From assembly GCA_020466095.1 (NCBI GenBank), contig CM035806.1, forward strand, positions 67,757,762 through 67,821,761: a stretch of 64,000 nt of DNA. The letters run 5' to 3'. Under the pieces are notes generated by a model. That model made no database searches and was not told the origin of the DNA. It saw nothing but the letters and a program-made list of their open reading frames with translations. A program made the position numbers and the translations under genes. Shown piece after piece: positions 21,753 through 34,229 of the stretch. Origin of the DNA: Chlorops oryzae. Taxonomy: Eukaryota > Arthropoda > Insecta > Diptera > Chloropidae. Within the stretch, counting starts at the first letter, position 1. Each line of letters starts with the position of its first letter.

Positions 21753-22831
21753 AAGTCTCTCAGGATGAAGTCTTTTTTTAACAAAAGCAGGTAGAGATGT
21801 AAGATCAGTGTTTTGTATAAGTTAAGTTCGTTTGTTAATAGTTTTCATAGGGGTAGGTTTATATTTTATGATTTTAAGTAATATTTAGGTATAAGGTATT
21901 GTGGGATGGAAAAATATATGCAATAAAATGTGATCAGAAAACACAAAATTAAACCACAATCTTTTGTAATCCAACCACTTGCCCTCTTTTGCTACTTTAA
22001 CTGCGTAGGTATACAGAAACATCTACCACTTTAGGATGAGTTGAATAATTAAGAAAATGATGTCAAAAGGAATTCTTACTGTTCTAAACAAAAAAAAAAA
22101 AATTAAACCGAACAAAAGTTACTTGTGGGGAATTTAATAGATAAAAATTATATAAGCGCGCGGATTATCGAATATTTAATTAATGTACTACATTTCGTAT
22201 GAGTGATGCCTTTTGTATGGGATTTCGGACAAATGTACCACATACGCAGGTCTACCCCAGTTCTTTTTAGTTTTGTAAAAAAATGTTCTCAGTGTAAAAC
22301 TTAAAAAAAAATTTTTTAGCTTCCTTGTTTTATTATCTAACATAATCTGCTTAGATCGTCTCTCTATCTCAATTGGTTGTTGAGAAATAAAATTTTGAAA
22401 AAGGCTTATAAAAACGGATTTTCAAGGATATTTCAAGGACCGTTCAAAATAAAAATCTAAAAAGTGGTCTTCACAGTGTTGTTAGATGGCGCCTATCGAA
22501 AAATCAACAAAATTTAAAAATTCCTTTCATGATGCCGCAACCCGCTAGACCCTTTCAAACTCCCAATCCGGACATTATCGCATGCATGTAATGAAAACAG
22601 CGGCCATCACCCAACAAACTTCATTAACAGATAGGGTTAGTAATGCGAGCAGCCGCAGTATGAATTTTCAACACTTCGGAAGTAGTGCAGAAGTAGTTGA
22701 CTTTCCAGCTGGGTCATATGACGTTAGTAAACCTTAACCCGCTCGAAGCTGATATGAACGCTTTGAGTTAAAGTATCGGGTTAAGATCTTAACCCCTATA
22801 GTGAGAACATAGCATTAGCTACACTAATAAC
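21753..22831. other. Non-coding, unassigned
   Basis: AT-rich sequence with no supported gene, RNA or repeat that I can name. Confidence 0.4.
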
Positions 22832-23996
22832 CAGGACTCGGATTTTGATGCATTTATAAATTTAAAGCATACTTTCTGGAGTAAAAACTTTATTCAACTC
22901 ACATATCCCTGCAGAAATGAGCCGGTCAATTTCCTAGGAAGGACTGGCCGTTGACCGGTCCAAACCCTACCGGTTAAATTATGGCAGTTCGCTCCATCGA
23001 ATTCGGCTATCCGGCGGTCGGTAATAAATGGGTTGGTTTAAGGGTAGCCTGTAAATGACACTTTTATCAACTTAGAAAAACATTTTTTTCATCTTTCAGA
23101 AAGCAATGATAAACATTAAATTACGCCAGCACAGTGCGAAATGTTTGAGCCACTTAACAAATTGACGTCATCAATGAGCAAACAAATGGATGCTTGTTAG
23201 GTTTTACATGTAAATAAAAACATTAAAATTCATTGCCGTATTTGTTGCCAACAAATGCAACAGAGGGAATGTAAAATCAAGTTAATGTTTGTTAAAAGAA
23301 AAGAAAACAAATGTTAGTTTACCATTTTTTCTACTTTTGAGGTTTTAAGAAACTGCTGCTGTGAAAGAAAAATAAACCAAATTTAAAACGAAAAAAAATT
23401 TTTTTTATAAAAAAAAATTTAATAATTGTTTTTTTTATTCCTTATTTGACTAGCCTAAAAACAGACAAAATTACGAAAATTGACTTAAAAAGAACTGACC
23501 TACGCACTATGGGGTATTTGACAGGAAAAGTTGGCAGAAAGTCGAATTATCGAATCTCAATATTATAGATTTCCCTTTTTTGGGTAGAATATTTATTGAA
23601 CTTAATGTAATCAGCTGTTTTTTTACCTCTAAGGTACCTTTAACTAGTGACGCGTAGGTACTCGATAGCGACTACTCGACTACCACGTGTGAAGTTTTTA
23701 AATTGTGTGATTGAAGGGGAGAATTGAAAAACCATCAATTTTCGAAGAATTATCCGTGCCATTGTTATTTTTAAATGCGAAATAAATATTTAAAAGTAGA
23801 AGTTATTCCGTTACTCAAAACCCGAATATTTTGTTGCCCGACTGCGACAGAAGGAGGGTAATGTTTCTCGTGCCAGTAGGTCGCCTCCGATATTTGTGAC
23901 ATGCCATTATGCCAGTCTATGATAACTAGCCATTGTGCTAGCCAAAAAATGAATGGTGTGAAGTATATTTTTTGTTTGTTTGTTTTGTGCTGGAAC

Positions 23997-24514
23997 ATAT
24001 CGCACCCCGTCAACTAAAGTGGCACAACTCAAAACTTTGAATCTTTTTCATAAGTCACATGTCTACCTATACAATAAGTAATACTCCATTATTGTTATTG
24101 TAAATAGCAATAAAACACCATTATGTCTTTTTTGCTGCAATGATTTGATCACTTGTTGGCATTGACAAAGAGACTCATTTTGAGTTAGTGCTGTTTTACT
24201 ATTTGAAGTTAGTTAAATTTTATGTTGTGTCCTTTTAATGATTAAATTCGGTTCTTTTTGTTCAACTTTAAATCATCAAAGAGTCATCACCAAAAATAAT
24301 ACAGAAATAATTTGGTAAAAAAATTTATCAATAGGAACATTACGCAAAGACAATTATTTTTCTAAAAAGTGTTAAAATCAATTTTCTTCTTCGCAAAAAA
24401 GCGTTTTATTTTACAAATATTATATGTTTTATAAGCTCAAAAACAATTGTTAGTATTTTCTGAAAAAATAGAAATTTTGAGTTGTGTCTCCTTAGTTGCC
24501 GGGTTGCGATATGC
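23997..24514. mobile_element. MITE with about 40-bp inverted termini
   Basis: The left end (CATATCGCACCCCGTCAACT, then GGCACAACTCAAAA) matches the reverse complement of the right end (CATATCGCAACCCGGCAACT, then ACACAACTCAAAA) with a few mismatches. The interior of about 440 bp has no coding sequence. Confidence 0.5.
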
Positions 24515-25224
24515 AAACAATGGCGCCAAAATTCAGGTAAATGCTTTGGTGTGCACGAAATAAGTTGGAGTATGCATCATTTTAAACTTTTTACATAATA
24601 TTATGTGGACCACACTGATTTTTAAGCACTGAGTAGCTACATGGGTACCAATCAGCTAATTTAAATTGCACTATTGTTGTAGAAGAACCCGCAAAAATTT
24701 GTTTTTTTTTACCCTTTTCTATGATCTCGTTCAAGCCTTACTTTTTTCGCTTATTTGAATCGAATCCATGTTAAAAAAAAATTTATAGACACGTGTTTGC
24801 TGCTATGATTCGCCAAATAAACTAACAACATACTATTGGTCACACAAATGTATTAAAGTCAGTATGAAATAACTTGATAGCTATAATACAGACTCACGCA
24901 TGGCTACAATGAGAAGTTTTGTTTTAGTCGCTATAAGAATTGAATGAAACCCTTTTGTGCCTACTCTTACTTGCCACAGAGCAGTTTCTTGAACGCGCTC
25001 AGTAACAAAAATCTGATTCGGTTGCATTGAACTTATTCAAAACTCGACAGTGATTCGCAGTTTCAATCCATATAATTTGTAACCGATAAATATAGTTATG
25101 TGTGACTCCTTAAAACATAAGTTACAGAAAACCTTTTTTTTGACATCTCGGCAACTGGATTGGTTTCATGAAACTCCTTTTACGACTTTTCAGCAACTGA
25201 TTTTGGTTTCAAAGCATTCTTGTG
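24515..25224. other. Non-coding, unassigned
   Basis: I see no supported gene. A 63-codon frame at 25098-25289 runs into the adjacent DINE-1-like element and is not accepted. Confidence 0.4.
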
Positions 25225-25688
25225 TTCTGCTCGGGAAGGGCGTTTTTAAAAAATTGCCTCCCACACCGAAAATTCAAATGAGACTATAACGAAAGTTGTC
25301 ACTTATGCTTCCGTTGAGGCCATAAGCATCCTCTCCAAAAGTAAGTTTGATGGGTTCATTTTTAAGGGTACCTCCAGTACTAGGGTCTGTCACAAAAATC
25401 CCAAAACTGCCCCAAAATTGGAATTTCGAAATATTTCAATGAAACTTAGAATTTCAGAGTATATTTAAGCCTCTGATTAGAATTAAAAAAAAAAAAATCA
25501 AAGTGGGCGGTTTTCATAAAGAAATTTAAGAAAAGTCAGTATATGGTGCCCCTAATGGGCTTAAAAACCTGTTGAATATTCTTTCTTAGTGGTTCTGTTT
25601 TTTGGGCGTGGTTTAAAAATATTTCAAGCATGTTTGTCTGTGTCGGGTAGTTTATTGTCAAGCTGGCCTGACTAAAACACCCTTACTG
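25225..25688 (+). mobile_element. DINE-1/Helentron-like element (type 2), partial
   Basis: Shares with 53068-53963 the sequences TACCTCCAGTACTAGGGTCT and AAATATTTCAATGAAACTTAG, the GTGGGCGGTTTTCATAAAG block and the end GTGTCGGGTA followed by a hairpin (GTCAAGCTGGCCTGAC). The 5' part is missing. Confidence 0.7.
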
Positions 25689-26300
25689 GTTAATATTTGA
25701 AAGCAAATTCGTTTGGATGCTCCACGTAGCTCCATTAAGATTTTAACTATATTAAAAGTATAATTATTTTCTTTTACACACGTAAGAAAACTAGCCATCA
25801 AAAGCCGCAACTTTTTTTTAAATAATTTTTTTCCACTTTTACCTCGGCCAAATATTTCTATTTTATTTTCTCGAAAATGTTGAATATCTTCGGCTGTTTT
25901 CAACCCATTGCCAATATTTATTCCTCATTTGATTGGAAATTGTATATTAATACATATATTAATATTATTTCTTAAAATTTACCAATTTAAGGGAGTTATA
26001 GAGAAAAATTTAAACAAAAGGTTTAAAAGCTTAAAAATTTGGGAAAAAATTTAAAAGCTTCAGTTTTCGATTGGAAAATTACCAGGAAGGTCATATAAAT
26101 CTAGAAAAGGGTTAACTTTTCTAACAAGGCCAATCTTTCAAATTCTCACTCCTTAAAAAATTTAAATCCGAAACTTATCAACGGAGTTGCACCCATTTTA
26201 CTGGCAAGGTCAAAGTCGAAAAAAATGTATTTTCCTCATATCTCGTTAAAAATAATATTTGAAATAAAAAGGAAATAAGCATGCGAAATTCTACTTAAAC
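25689..26300. other. Non-coding, unassigned
   Basis: AT-rich. The 81-codon minus-strand frame at 25658-25903 overlaps the DINE-1-like end and has no recognised motif. Confidence 0.35.
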
Positions 26301-26762
26301 TTAACTTTAATCCCCTCTTCGACCCGAACTATAGAAATTAAATTTTTTAAAATAAATTAAGCATAAAGCTATTTTCCGCCAACTTTTCGGGTCAAATACC
26401 TCATAGTGCTACGGTCGGCCATTTAGCGGACTAGTCCCTCTGCAATGAGGCCCATGCTAAAAAGCGCAATTGAATGCATTAGGAATGGAATTATTAGGAG
26501 ACTAGTAGTGGTAACATGAGGGACTAACCGAAGGTTACAATTGGGTCAGTCCATATTTCTGCAGGGAAAGTTAATAATAAAATCGATATTAAACTTCAAT
26601 ATGAATTTGTTTGAAGTTTAAAAACCGGTTTGAAGTTCAACTTCGCTAAGCTTATTTGCAAAATTTTGGTAAGAAAAATGTTTCCCCATAAATTTATAAA
26701 TGCAACAAAATCTGAGCCCTGCTACTTGTTAATTTAATGAGAATTTGAACTTAAATTATAAC

Positions 26763-27007
26763 ATAATATTGTACAAGAAGCAAGTAACAAAGGTAAAGTC
26801 GGTCAAGCCCAACTTCGATATACACAGCATCCCAAATATATTGACGCACTATGTTCTTCCCTTCCGTACGGAAGTTACACAAAATTAGTAATTGTGAGCT
26901 TGACAATTGGGTGGAACAAATCAACTTTTCACCTACACCTTTCATCCCTCTTGGTCGATATACTCTTCGAGCTTCTATTCCTTTATCCTGCTTATGCTGC
27001 GTATAAG
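26763..27007 (-). mobile_element. DINE-1/Helentron-like element (type 1), short copy
   Basis: The left end carries the subterminal hairpin (AAAGTCGGTCAAGCCCAACTT) and the ACACAGC step; the right end is GCTTATGCTGCGTATAAG, as in the copy at 60074. The interior is largely deleted. Confidence 0.6.
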
Positions 27008-28063
27008 AATATTCAAAATATTTGACCTACAAGTGCCACTAGGAATAAAGGAGTTAAAAATATCTTCAAGATCGCGATAGAAATGGATAGCAAAAAAAAA
27101 AGGGCAACGAATAAAGTTTAATAAATGGAAAAAAAATATAAATAAAACGATACAATTCTACACGACCATTTACCACAGAAACTCCGTTAAATGCAGCTAG
27201 TTTACAGAAATATGTCTATAAGGCATTTATTTCATATTGTCATGTTATGCTTTTTTTTGTTTGGCTTGCTAAAAAATACTTGTCAAAGCCAAGCGAGAGA
27301 AATGCCTGAAATATTTGTTTACTTATGACTTTTCATTAAGAAATTTTAAATAAAATTTGCATAAAATTAGGCGCATAGCCTGGGTAGTACTATACTGAAG
27401 TTTAAATGGTATTTTCGTTTTTTTATTTTTATTTTTAATTATTTTTTTTGGATTCCGTATGACAGTTAAATGAACGTTTCGTCGAGAGTTTTAGTTTGAT
27501 AAGTTATATTTTGATGCTAGGAATTTGATGAATTTCTGTTCTTTTGAAGCCGGAGAGCAAAAAAAAAAAACTAAGAAAAATCAAAATAAATTCCAATTCG
27601 GCAAATAAATTTCATGAAATTTGATAAAAAGATACGTTTTGCGAATTTAGAGCATGAGAAATGGCTTCTGTTAATGAGTAGATTTTTGAGATTGCTCAAG
27701 GTTTTAATTTGAAATCAGCTTGTCTTTCCGACAACACTTTAAACGGAAGCAGGATAAAATAAGTATTTGCCTTTTGTGCTTCTGAGATCAACCAATAAAT
27801 AATCAAAGACTTCGTGCATTTGTATAAGACAAATGTTATAAATTCGTAGAACTGTGGATTCAACTGATATCAACATAAACGAAATGAAATGGAAACTATG
27901 GAACATATAATAAATTGAATTAAAGTAAAAGATGAGTAGCAAATCTTATGAAATCAAAAACTTTCATGACTTTATCTCAGTTTAAATTATACCCTCAAAA
28001 GAGCTTCAATAGTCAATAACATTTTACTTCCATTCCAAAGCTTCGTTGGGCAATGTAGATGAG
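27008..28063. other. Non-coding, unassigned
   Basis: AT-rich with several homopolymer runs. The 67-codon minus-strand frame at 27739-27942 shows no recognisable domain and is not accepted. Confidence 0.4.
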
Positions 28064-28654
<591 letters not shown>

Positions 28655-28992
28655 AAGAAAGCTAAAGTCGGTCAAGTCCGACTTTGAAATACCCAGCGTT
28701 TCCACATTATTGGCGCTCTATGTTACGAAAAATCACCATTTGTGAGCGTGGCAGTGGGCGGGCCACATAAACTATTTTCCTACAACTTTCATTCACCTTA
28801 GTCAACCTATGTTGCGAATTTGAAGCTTCTACGCCTTTTACTTCGGAAGATACGAAAAATCTCTATTTGTGGGCGTGGCAGTGCGCGGGCCACATAAATT
28901 TTTTTCCTACACCGTTCATTCGCCTTGGTCAACCTATGTTGCGAATTCGAAGCTTCTACGCCTTTTACTTCACAAGTTACGAAAGACCCTTA
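28655..28992 (-). mobile_element. DINE-1/Helentron-like element (type 1), interrupted by a Jockey element
   Basis: Starts with the hairpin region (AAAGTCGGTCAAGTCCGACTT) and ATACCCAGCG and has two successive CTATGTTGCGAATTYGAAGC blocks, as at 60074. It stops at GACCCTTATT, where the T-run that ends the Jockey element at 28993 begins. Confidence 0.7.
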
Positions 28993-30864
28993 TTATTTTT
29001 TTTTTTTAAACGTTTTATTATTTATTGTATCACTCCTGTAAAGTAGGAGTCTTGCAATAAGTTTCAAAATCTTACACCTAGTTTAACAAAACTACAGATC
29101 ACAAAGCATTTCCTTAATTTCGAAAAGTTTATGAGTCGCAAGTTTTTATCAATAGCGGGCCTCAGGTAACGTTAACTAGGCTTAACTGATGTGTGAAGGA
29201 GCACGCGAAATATTTCTGGTGTTTTCCTCTAGGGTAAACGATTTAAGCTCCTAGCTGCTGATTTGTTACAACCGCATATATGCATACAGGAAGCGCGTAG
29301 CTGTTTTGACGTTGATTGCATGGAGAAATGCATTGGGTGCTAGGAGCACCCGCCGAGATACCGATAAGCTAAAAGAGCTGTTTTGACGTTGGATTGCATG
29401 GAGAAATGCATTGGGTGCTAGGAGCACCCACCGAGATACCGATAAGCTAAAAGAGCTGTTTTGACGTTGGATTGCATGGAGAAATGCATTGGGTACTAGG
29501 AGCACCCACCGAGATACCGATAAGCTAAAAGAGCTGTTTTGACGTTGGATTGCATGGAGAAATGCATTGGGTACTAGGAGCACCCACCGAGATACCGATA
29601 AGCTAAAAGCGCTGTTTTGGCGTGGATTGCATGGAGAAATGCATTGGGTACTAGGAGCACCCACCGAGATACCGACCAGCTGTTTTGACGGACGTGCATG
29701 GAATGCACCAAGAAACGCGTGTCGATCTGCTAGGGAAGCAAAGTTGATGGATGTGCATGGAAAGCTCCTGCTGTAGAAGAATGATTTGAAATCGCTGGTC
29801 GATCATTCCTTTTTAATCTCGAAGAGTTCGATATGTTCGACAGTCCACGCGCAAGTGGATTTACATGAGTTCGCAATTTATTAAAATACTTTTCTTTGAT
29901 TTTGGTGAACTCAGCTTTGACCAGTTCAACGTTTAACTCTCTATGAATCCGTTCATTTGAGAAAACCAAGGAGCTCCCGTTATAGTCCTTAGTATTTTGG
30001 ACTGCGCTCTTTGCAGGATTTCTATATTCGAAGCGCTTGCATTCCCGTACAATTGTAACCCGTACATCCATATTGGTTTTATAACTTGATTGTACAGGAG
30101 GATCTTATACTCAAGTTTTAGAGGAGAACGGCTATTTATTAACCAGTGCAGGCTTATGGCTTTAAGTTTCATTTGGGTTCTCTTGGCTTCAATATGCTTA
30201 CGCCATGTCAATCTTTTGTCCAAATGAATACCGAGATATGTGATATCTTCGCATTTGGGATGCGTACGTTATTGAGAAAAATTCCGGAGAAGCTTTTCTA
30301 TTGAGCGTGAAAGTAATATGTTGGCATTTGATCTCATTTATTTTGATACGCCATTTAGAAAGCCAATTTTGTATTTTGTTGAGATGATCTTGCAGTGTAG
30401 AAGTTGCAACACTAATGTTATGTTTTACTTGGAACGTTCTATGTTTTAAATATGACTCAAAGATCGCGTGAAAATTAACGGGAAGTAGTTTTCTGATTTT
30501 GTACAACAATCCATCGTGCCAGACTTTGTCGAATGCTTGCTGCACATCTATGAATACTGCAGAGCAATACTCCCGATTTTCATAGGCAATCCTGATTTCG
30601 TTGGTAATTCGATTTACCTGTTCGATAGTACCGTGTTGTTTCCTAAACCCGAATTGATGTTTTGGAATTATATTCTGCTCTTGCAAATAAGGTGTTAATT
30701 TAGCTAAAAAAACCTTTTCGAATAGTTTTGAGAGGCAAGGGAGAAGGCTAATTGGTCTATAAGAGGATGTTTGGGTAGGTCCTTTCCTGGCTTAGGCACC
30801 ATTTTAATGACCGATCGTTTCCAATCTTTTGGAAAGTAACTGAATTTAATTATTGCATTGAACA
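28993..30864 (-). mobile_element. Jockey-clade non-LTR retrotransposon, 3' half
   Basis: Minus-strand order: RT fingers (FEKVFLAKLTPYLQEQNII, about 30700), HQFGFRKQHGTIEQV, VFIDVQQAFDKVWHDG (about 30550), then thumb and C-terminal region (RLTWRKHIEAKR; YGLQLYGNAS; IEILQRAQSKILR), ending near 29790. The RT frame joins KHNISVAT directly to LQDHLNKIQNWL, so the catalytic ADD segment is deleted. The 3' UTR (29780-29010) carries a minisatellite and ends in a T-run on the plus strand (28993-29008), that is a poly(A) tail with an AATAATAAA upstream. The 5' side is lost in the N gap. Confidence 0.85.
29300..29678. repeat. Minisatellite, five 77-78-bp units in a Jockey 3' UTR
   Basis: Units begin with GCTGTTTTGACG at 29300, 29377, 29455, 29533 and 29611, and a partial sixth begins at 29679. 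Each contains GAAATGCATTGGGTRCTAGG. The unit of 26 codons leaves open frames on both strands, which I do not regard as genes. Confidence 0.92.
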
Positions 30865-30964
30865 NNNNNNNNNNNNNNNNNNNNNNNNNNNNNNNNNNNN
30901 NNNNNNNNNNNNNNNNNNNNNNNNNNNNNNNNNNNNNNNNNNNNNNNNNNNNNNNNNNNNNNNN
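30865..30964. other. Assembly gap, 100 N
   Basis: Exactly 100 N between a Jockey element on the left and a BEL/Pao integrase on the right. The true distance is unknown. Confidence 0.98.
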
Positions 30965-32233
30965 GAGGAAATGGCTGCGCTTCAGCGCAGCGACCGGCTG
31001 AAGAGAAGTTCCGAGCTCTTTATACTTAATGCCTATTTGGACGCGAACGGGGTCGTTAGGGCGCGAGGTCGACTAGAACTTCTCCGTGACAACGAGGACC
31101 TCATAGTCTTACCAACAAGGAACCATATAACGTCCCTGGTAGTTCGCCATTATCATGAACAAAATCATCATCTATTACATGAAGCTTCTATAAACGCCAT
31201 ACGCACTACATTCTACATACCGAAGTTGAGAGCGGTCTACAGAGCAATTAGGAGGTCTTGTCAACGATGCAAGGTGGACGAAGCGACGCCACACCCACCA
31301 CAGATGGCTCAGTTACCCAAAGCTAGACTCGGAGCATTCCAGAGGCCATTCACTTTTATCGGTATCGACTTCTTTGGTCCGTTGTTGGTAACCGTCGGAA
31401 GGCGAAGCGAAAAACGGTGGGGCGTCCTCTTCACCTGCCTCACGGTCAGAGCAGTTCACATCGAAGTCGCACACAAACTTGATGCCAGCTCTTGTATCAT
31501 GTGCCTCGAAAATTTCATCGCACGCAGAGGTGTCCCCAGGGAGATATACAGCGATAACGGAACGAACTTCAAGGCAGCAGAACGAATCCTAACCGAATCT
31601 CATGCGAGTTTGGACTATTCTAGCATAGAAGCTAAGTGCGACGAAATCAAATGGCGCTTCAACCCACCATCTGCACCCCACATGGGCGGAGCGTGGGAGA
31701 GATTAGTACGTTCTGTCAAAGCTGTGTTGGCCAAAATATGCCCCAACAGCAAGTTTACTGACGAGAGCTTGCGGCACGCACTGTGCGAAGTGGAACTCAT
31801 TCTGAATTCCAGGCCCCTCACCTTCGTATCTCTAGAAATGGACGACGACTGCGCGCTGACGCCGAACCACCTACTGCTGGGCTCTCCATCCGGAAAGAAA
31901 CCCGACCTAAATACAAATAGCCTCCGTCAATGTTGGAAGCAAACTCAAACCTTTGCAAACGAGTTCTGGAGAAGGTGGGTGGCCGAGTATACGCCTACCA
32001 TAGCCCGACGCACAAAATGGAGAGAGAAGACACGCCCACTGAAGAAAAACGACGTTGTTATCATTGCAGACGGCAACCTCCCCAGGAACTGTTGGCCCAA
32101 GGGAATAATTGAGGAGGTGACTCTTTCAAAGGACGGCCAAGTCAGGCGCGCCCTTGTCAGAAACGAGCGCGGCATACTGATGCGCCCCGCGGTCAAGTTA
32201 GCGCGGCTTGACGTCGACAACGCTGAGGAGTAA
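30965..32233 (+). CDS. BEL/Pao integrase (C-terminal part of pol), intact frame
   Basis: The frame is open from the gap edge; the ATG at 30971 is internal to a longer pol polyprotein. It integrates the element's cDNA into the host genome. About residue 55-110 is the H2C2 zinc-binding part (HYHEQNHH and CQRCK). The core carries Asp in GIDFFGP (about residue 132), Asp in SDNGTNF (about 199) and Glu in APHMGGAWERL (about 235). The C-terminal part includes NDVVIIADGNLPRN and ends AVKLARLDVDNAEE with TAA at 32231-32233. No stop or frameshift is seen over 420 codons, in contrast with the other BEL/Pao copy at 15385-18267. RT and RNase H would lie in the gap. Confidence 0.9.
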   Translation, partial: EEMAALQRSDRLKRSSELFILNAYLDANGVVRARGRLELLRDNEDLIVLPTRNHITSLVVRHYHEQNHHLLHEASINAIRTTFYIPKLRAVYRAIRRSCQRCKVDEATPHPPQMAQLPKARLGAFQRPFTFIGIDFFGPLLVTVGRRSEKRWGVLFTCLTVRAVHIEVAHKLDASSCIMCLENFIARRGVPREIYSDNGTNFKAAERILTESHASLDYSSIEAKCDEIKWRFNPPSAPHMGGAWERLVRSVKAVLAKICPNSKFTDESLRHALCEVELILNSRPLTFVSLEMDDDCALTPNHLLLGSPSGKKPDLNTNSLRQCWKQTQTFANEFWRRWVAEYTPTIARRTKWREKTRPLKKNDVVIIADGNLPRNCWPKGIIEEVTLSKDGQVRRALVRNERGILMRPAVKLARLDVDNAEE

Positions 32234-32266
32234 GCTGCGGCGGAGCTTGCTTACGGGGCGGAGAAA

Positions 32267-32603
32267 TGTTGCCGCCATTCGGAGCCAAAGCGAACTTATC
32301 GGAGAAATTATCGATATGAGGGATCGAGTGAAGGCGAGATCTAACTCAGTGGAAGAGAAAAGAAAAAGGGAGAAACGTCGCGATACGAAGTTTAAGAAAA
32401 ATATAGCACGGTTAAATTCTTATTTGAAATCAAGTTTCTTTTCTTGTTAAAATCTAATTTTATTAAAGCCTTCGCTTGTGAAGCATTTGTTAAGATCTTG
32501 TAAAAGATTCGTTCGCATAAATAAAGTTAGAGTAAATTTGCATAACCCAAAATTTTTCTGTGAACACGCGACGTAGATTGCTCCCGCGAAATCAGCGGTA
32601 ACA
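32267..32603 (+). repeat. 3' LTR of the BEL/Pao element
   Basis: Follows a purine tract (ACGGGGCGGAGAAA, 32253-32266) right after pol. It begins TGTTGCCGCC and ends AGCGGTAACA, a matching inverted pair. A polyadenylation signal AATAAA lies near 32519. The 5' LTR is not in the window, so the right boundary relies on the terminal inverted repeat. Confidence 0.7.
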
Positions 32604-33399
32604 CCCGTTTTTTAACAAAAATTCAAAGAAAATTTGATGAATTGAATTGAGAGTTAACTGTCAAAGAGTAATGATGATAAGTAAACAACTGCAGTGTTGC
32701 CAGTAGAAAAATGTATTTTTGCGTTAAGAAAGGGGGAGGGGTTTGAGAAATCTTTTGCTTGATTACATGGCGAGTCTGATTTATACCAGACCTGTAGCAA
32801 TCCAACTTCCCGCGGGGGGCAAAGAAATTTCCAAAATTTTTTTCCTTTTAATTTTCGTAATTCCTTCCACCTAAGACCAAGAATCGTGGTGGGGCAAAGC
32901 CCCTCCTAGCCCCTAGGTTGGTACGCGACTGATTTCTACTAACGTATGCTTACGTGGGGGATTAAAAATTGACATCACTGAACAACTGTGCACAATTAAA
33001 GCGGTAAGTCCAACAGCGCCTGCGCTTTTTCGATTTCACGCAGGTCACGCAAAATTGAACATTACTTTTCATAAATTGACTGCTTGCGGCAGTTGGCGCA
33101 GCACACGCGCTTTTAGACTCCTCGCTTAACTATTTCTTGGATTCCTCTTTGTTTCTCTTTATGCTTTTTCACTGATTTCTTATGTTTTTCGCTAAACCGA
33201 GTGCACACAAAAACTTTTGTGCCATTTTGCTCGTTATATAAGATACTCAATGGAACGAATTTAAATGCTCGTTAAATGCGAAACTCGCTAACGCGAATAC
33301 TCGTTAAATCGGAAATCTCCTGTAATATTATTCGCCTTTAAATATGATCAAATTTCAAATTTCATCATATTATCTTGAAAAACTTCGATTTTAGAGCTG
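32604..33399. other. Non-coding, unassigned
   Basis: No recognisable protein. Contains a GGGGCAAAGCCCC palindrome near 32892. Confidence 0.4.
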
Positions 33400-33727
33400 T
33401 TTTTGTGATTTTCGTAACCGACCTTAGTACTGGAGGTACCCCTAAAAATGATCCGATCGGGTCCATTCTCGAACTTGTTCTTACTCATGTCCCCGTTAGC
33501 ACGCATACGAAATTTTGTCGAGATATCTCAACTCCTTCGATAAGATAACTGTATACAGACAGATGGACAGACGGACAGACAGACGGACGGACATGTCTAA
33601 ATCGAATCTCCTGGTGACGCTGATCATTTCTATATACATTTTGTATGGTCTATCTCGACTGGTTCTGGGTGTTACACACAACCACACAAACGCAATATAC
33701 CCTAGACACAGAGTGTGTCGGGTATAA
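33400..33727 (-). mobile_element. DINE-1/Helentron-like element (type 2), partial, reverse orientation
   Basis: Reverse complement of the first part of 53068-53963: ends GACACAGAGTGTGTCGGGTATA (hairpin-forming), with GGTTCTGGGTGTTACACACA, the GACAGACGGACGGACATGTC microsatellite and TAGTACTGGAGGTACCCC. It is truncated at its other end. Confidence 0.7.
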
Positions 33728-34229
33728 AAATATTTTTAATGCTACCAACACCTGCCGAATCCAAAACTCTTAACGAAATTGAGACACCAAAACTAGTGTT
33801 GAACTGTGTTATGTATCAATGTTACCAATTATGGTGCCAGGGCCCAATTAGAAGGGGGGTCAGCCGTGGTAATGGCGAGAGCGCCACTGTGAGGGGCGGC
33901 AGTTCCAGTTGCTTAACTAACAGGTTGGCTGATAAGTAGGGATCGGATTTTACATATTTGAAAATTTTTTTAAAAAGTAGTGTAGAGTGTATGTAAAAAA
34001 ATATTTCGAATATTTTGATTGTATGTATTTGAAAATATTTGAGTTGAATTTTTATCGGAGAACATCTTCACTTTAAGTGACAGACAGTTCAAGTTAGGAG
34101 TTTGGAGATTAAAGAGGAAATGATAGTAAAGAACAAGTTCAAGAGTTCGCTTGATCGGATCTCTAGTACTACGGTCAAAAGCATTAAAATTGCTCTAAAA
34201 TCTGCATTTTTGAAGTAATTTCAAAGAAA

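Larger units (their letters stand above)
22832..26721. mobile_element. Large hAT-like composite bounded by inverted repeats
   Basis: The ends are inverted copies: CAGGACTCGGATTTTGATGC at the left and, read inward from 26721, CAGGGCTCAGATTTTGTTGC, both followed by ATTTATAAATTT. Further matching blocks lie in the same inverted order: CCCTGCAGAAAT at 22906 versus 26555-26572, and CACTATGGGGTATTTGAC near 23507 versus about 26408-26370. The flanking 8 bp are not a clear duplication (ctaataac, ctacttgt). The interior holds other elements (23997-24514, 25225-25688). It could also be two inverted copies of one smaller repeat. Confidence 0.45.

Noticed and set aside
29266..29776. Open frames on both strands with 26-residue repeats
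   Set aside because: The 78-bp minisatellite unit is a multiple of three, so open frames arise automatically; it lies in a retrotransposon 3' UTR.
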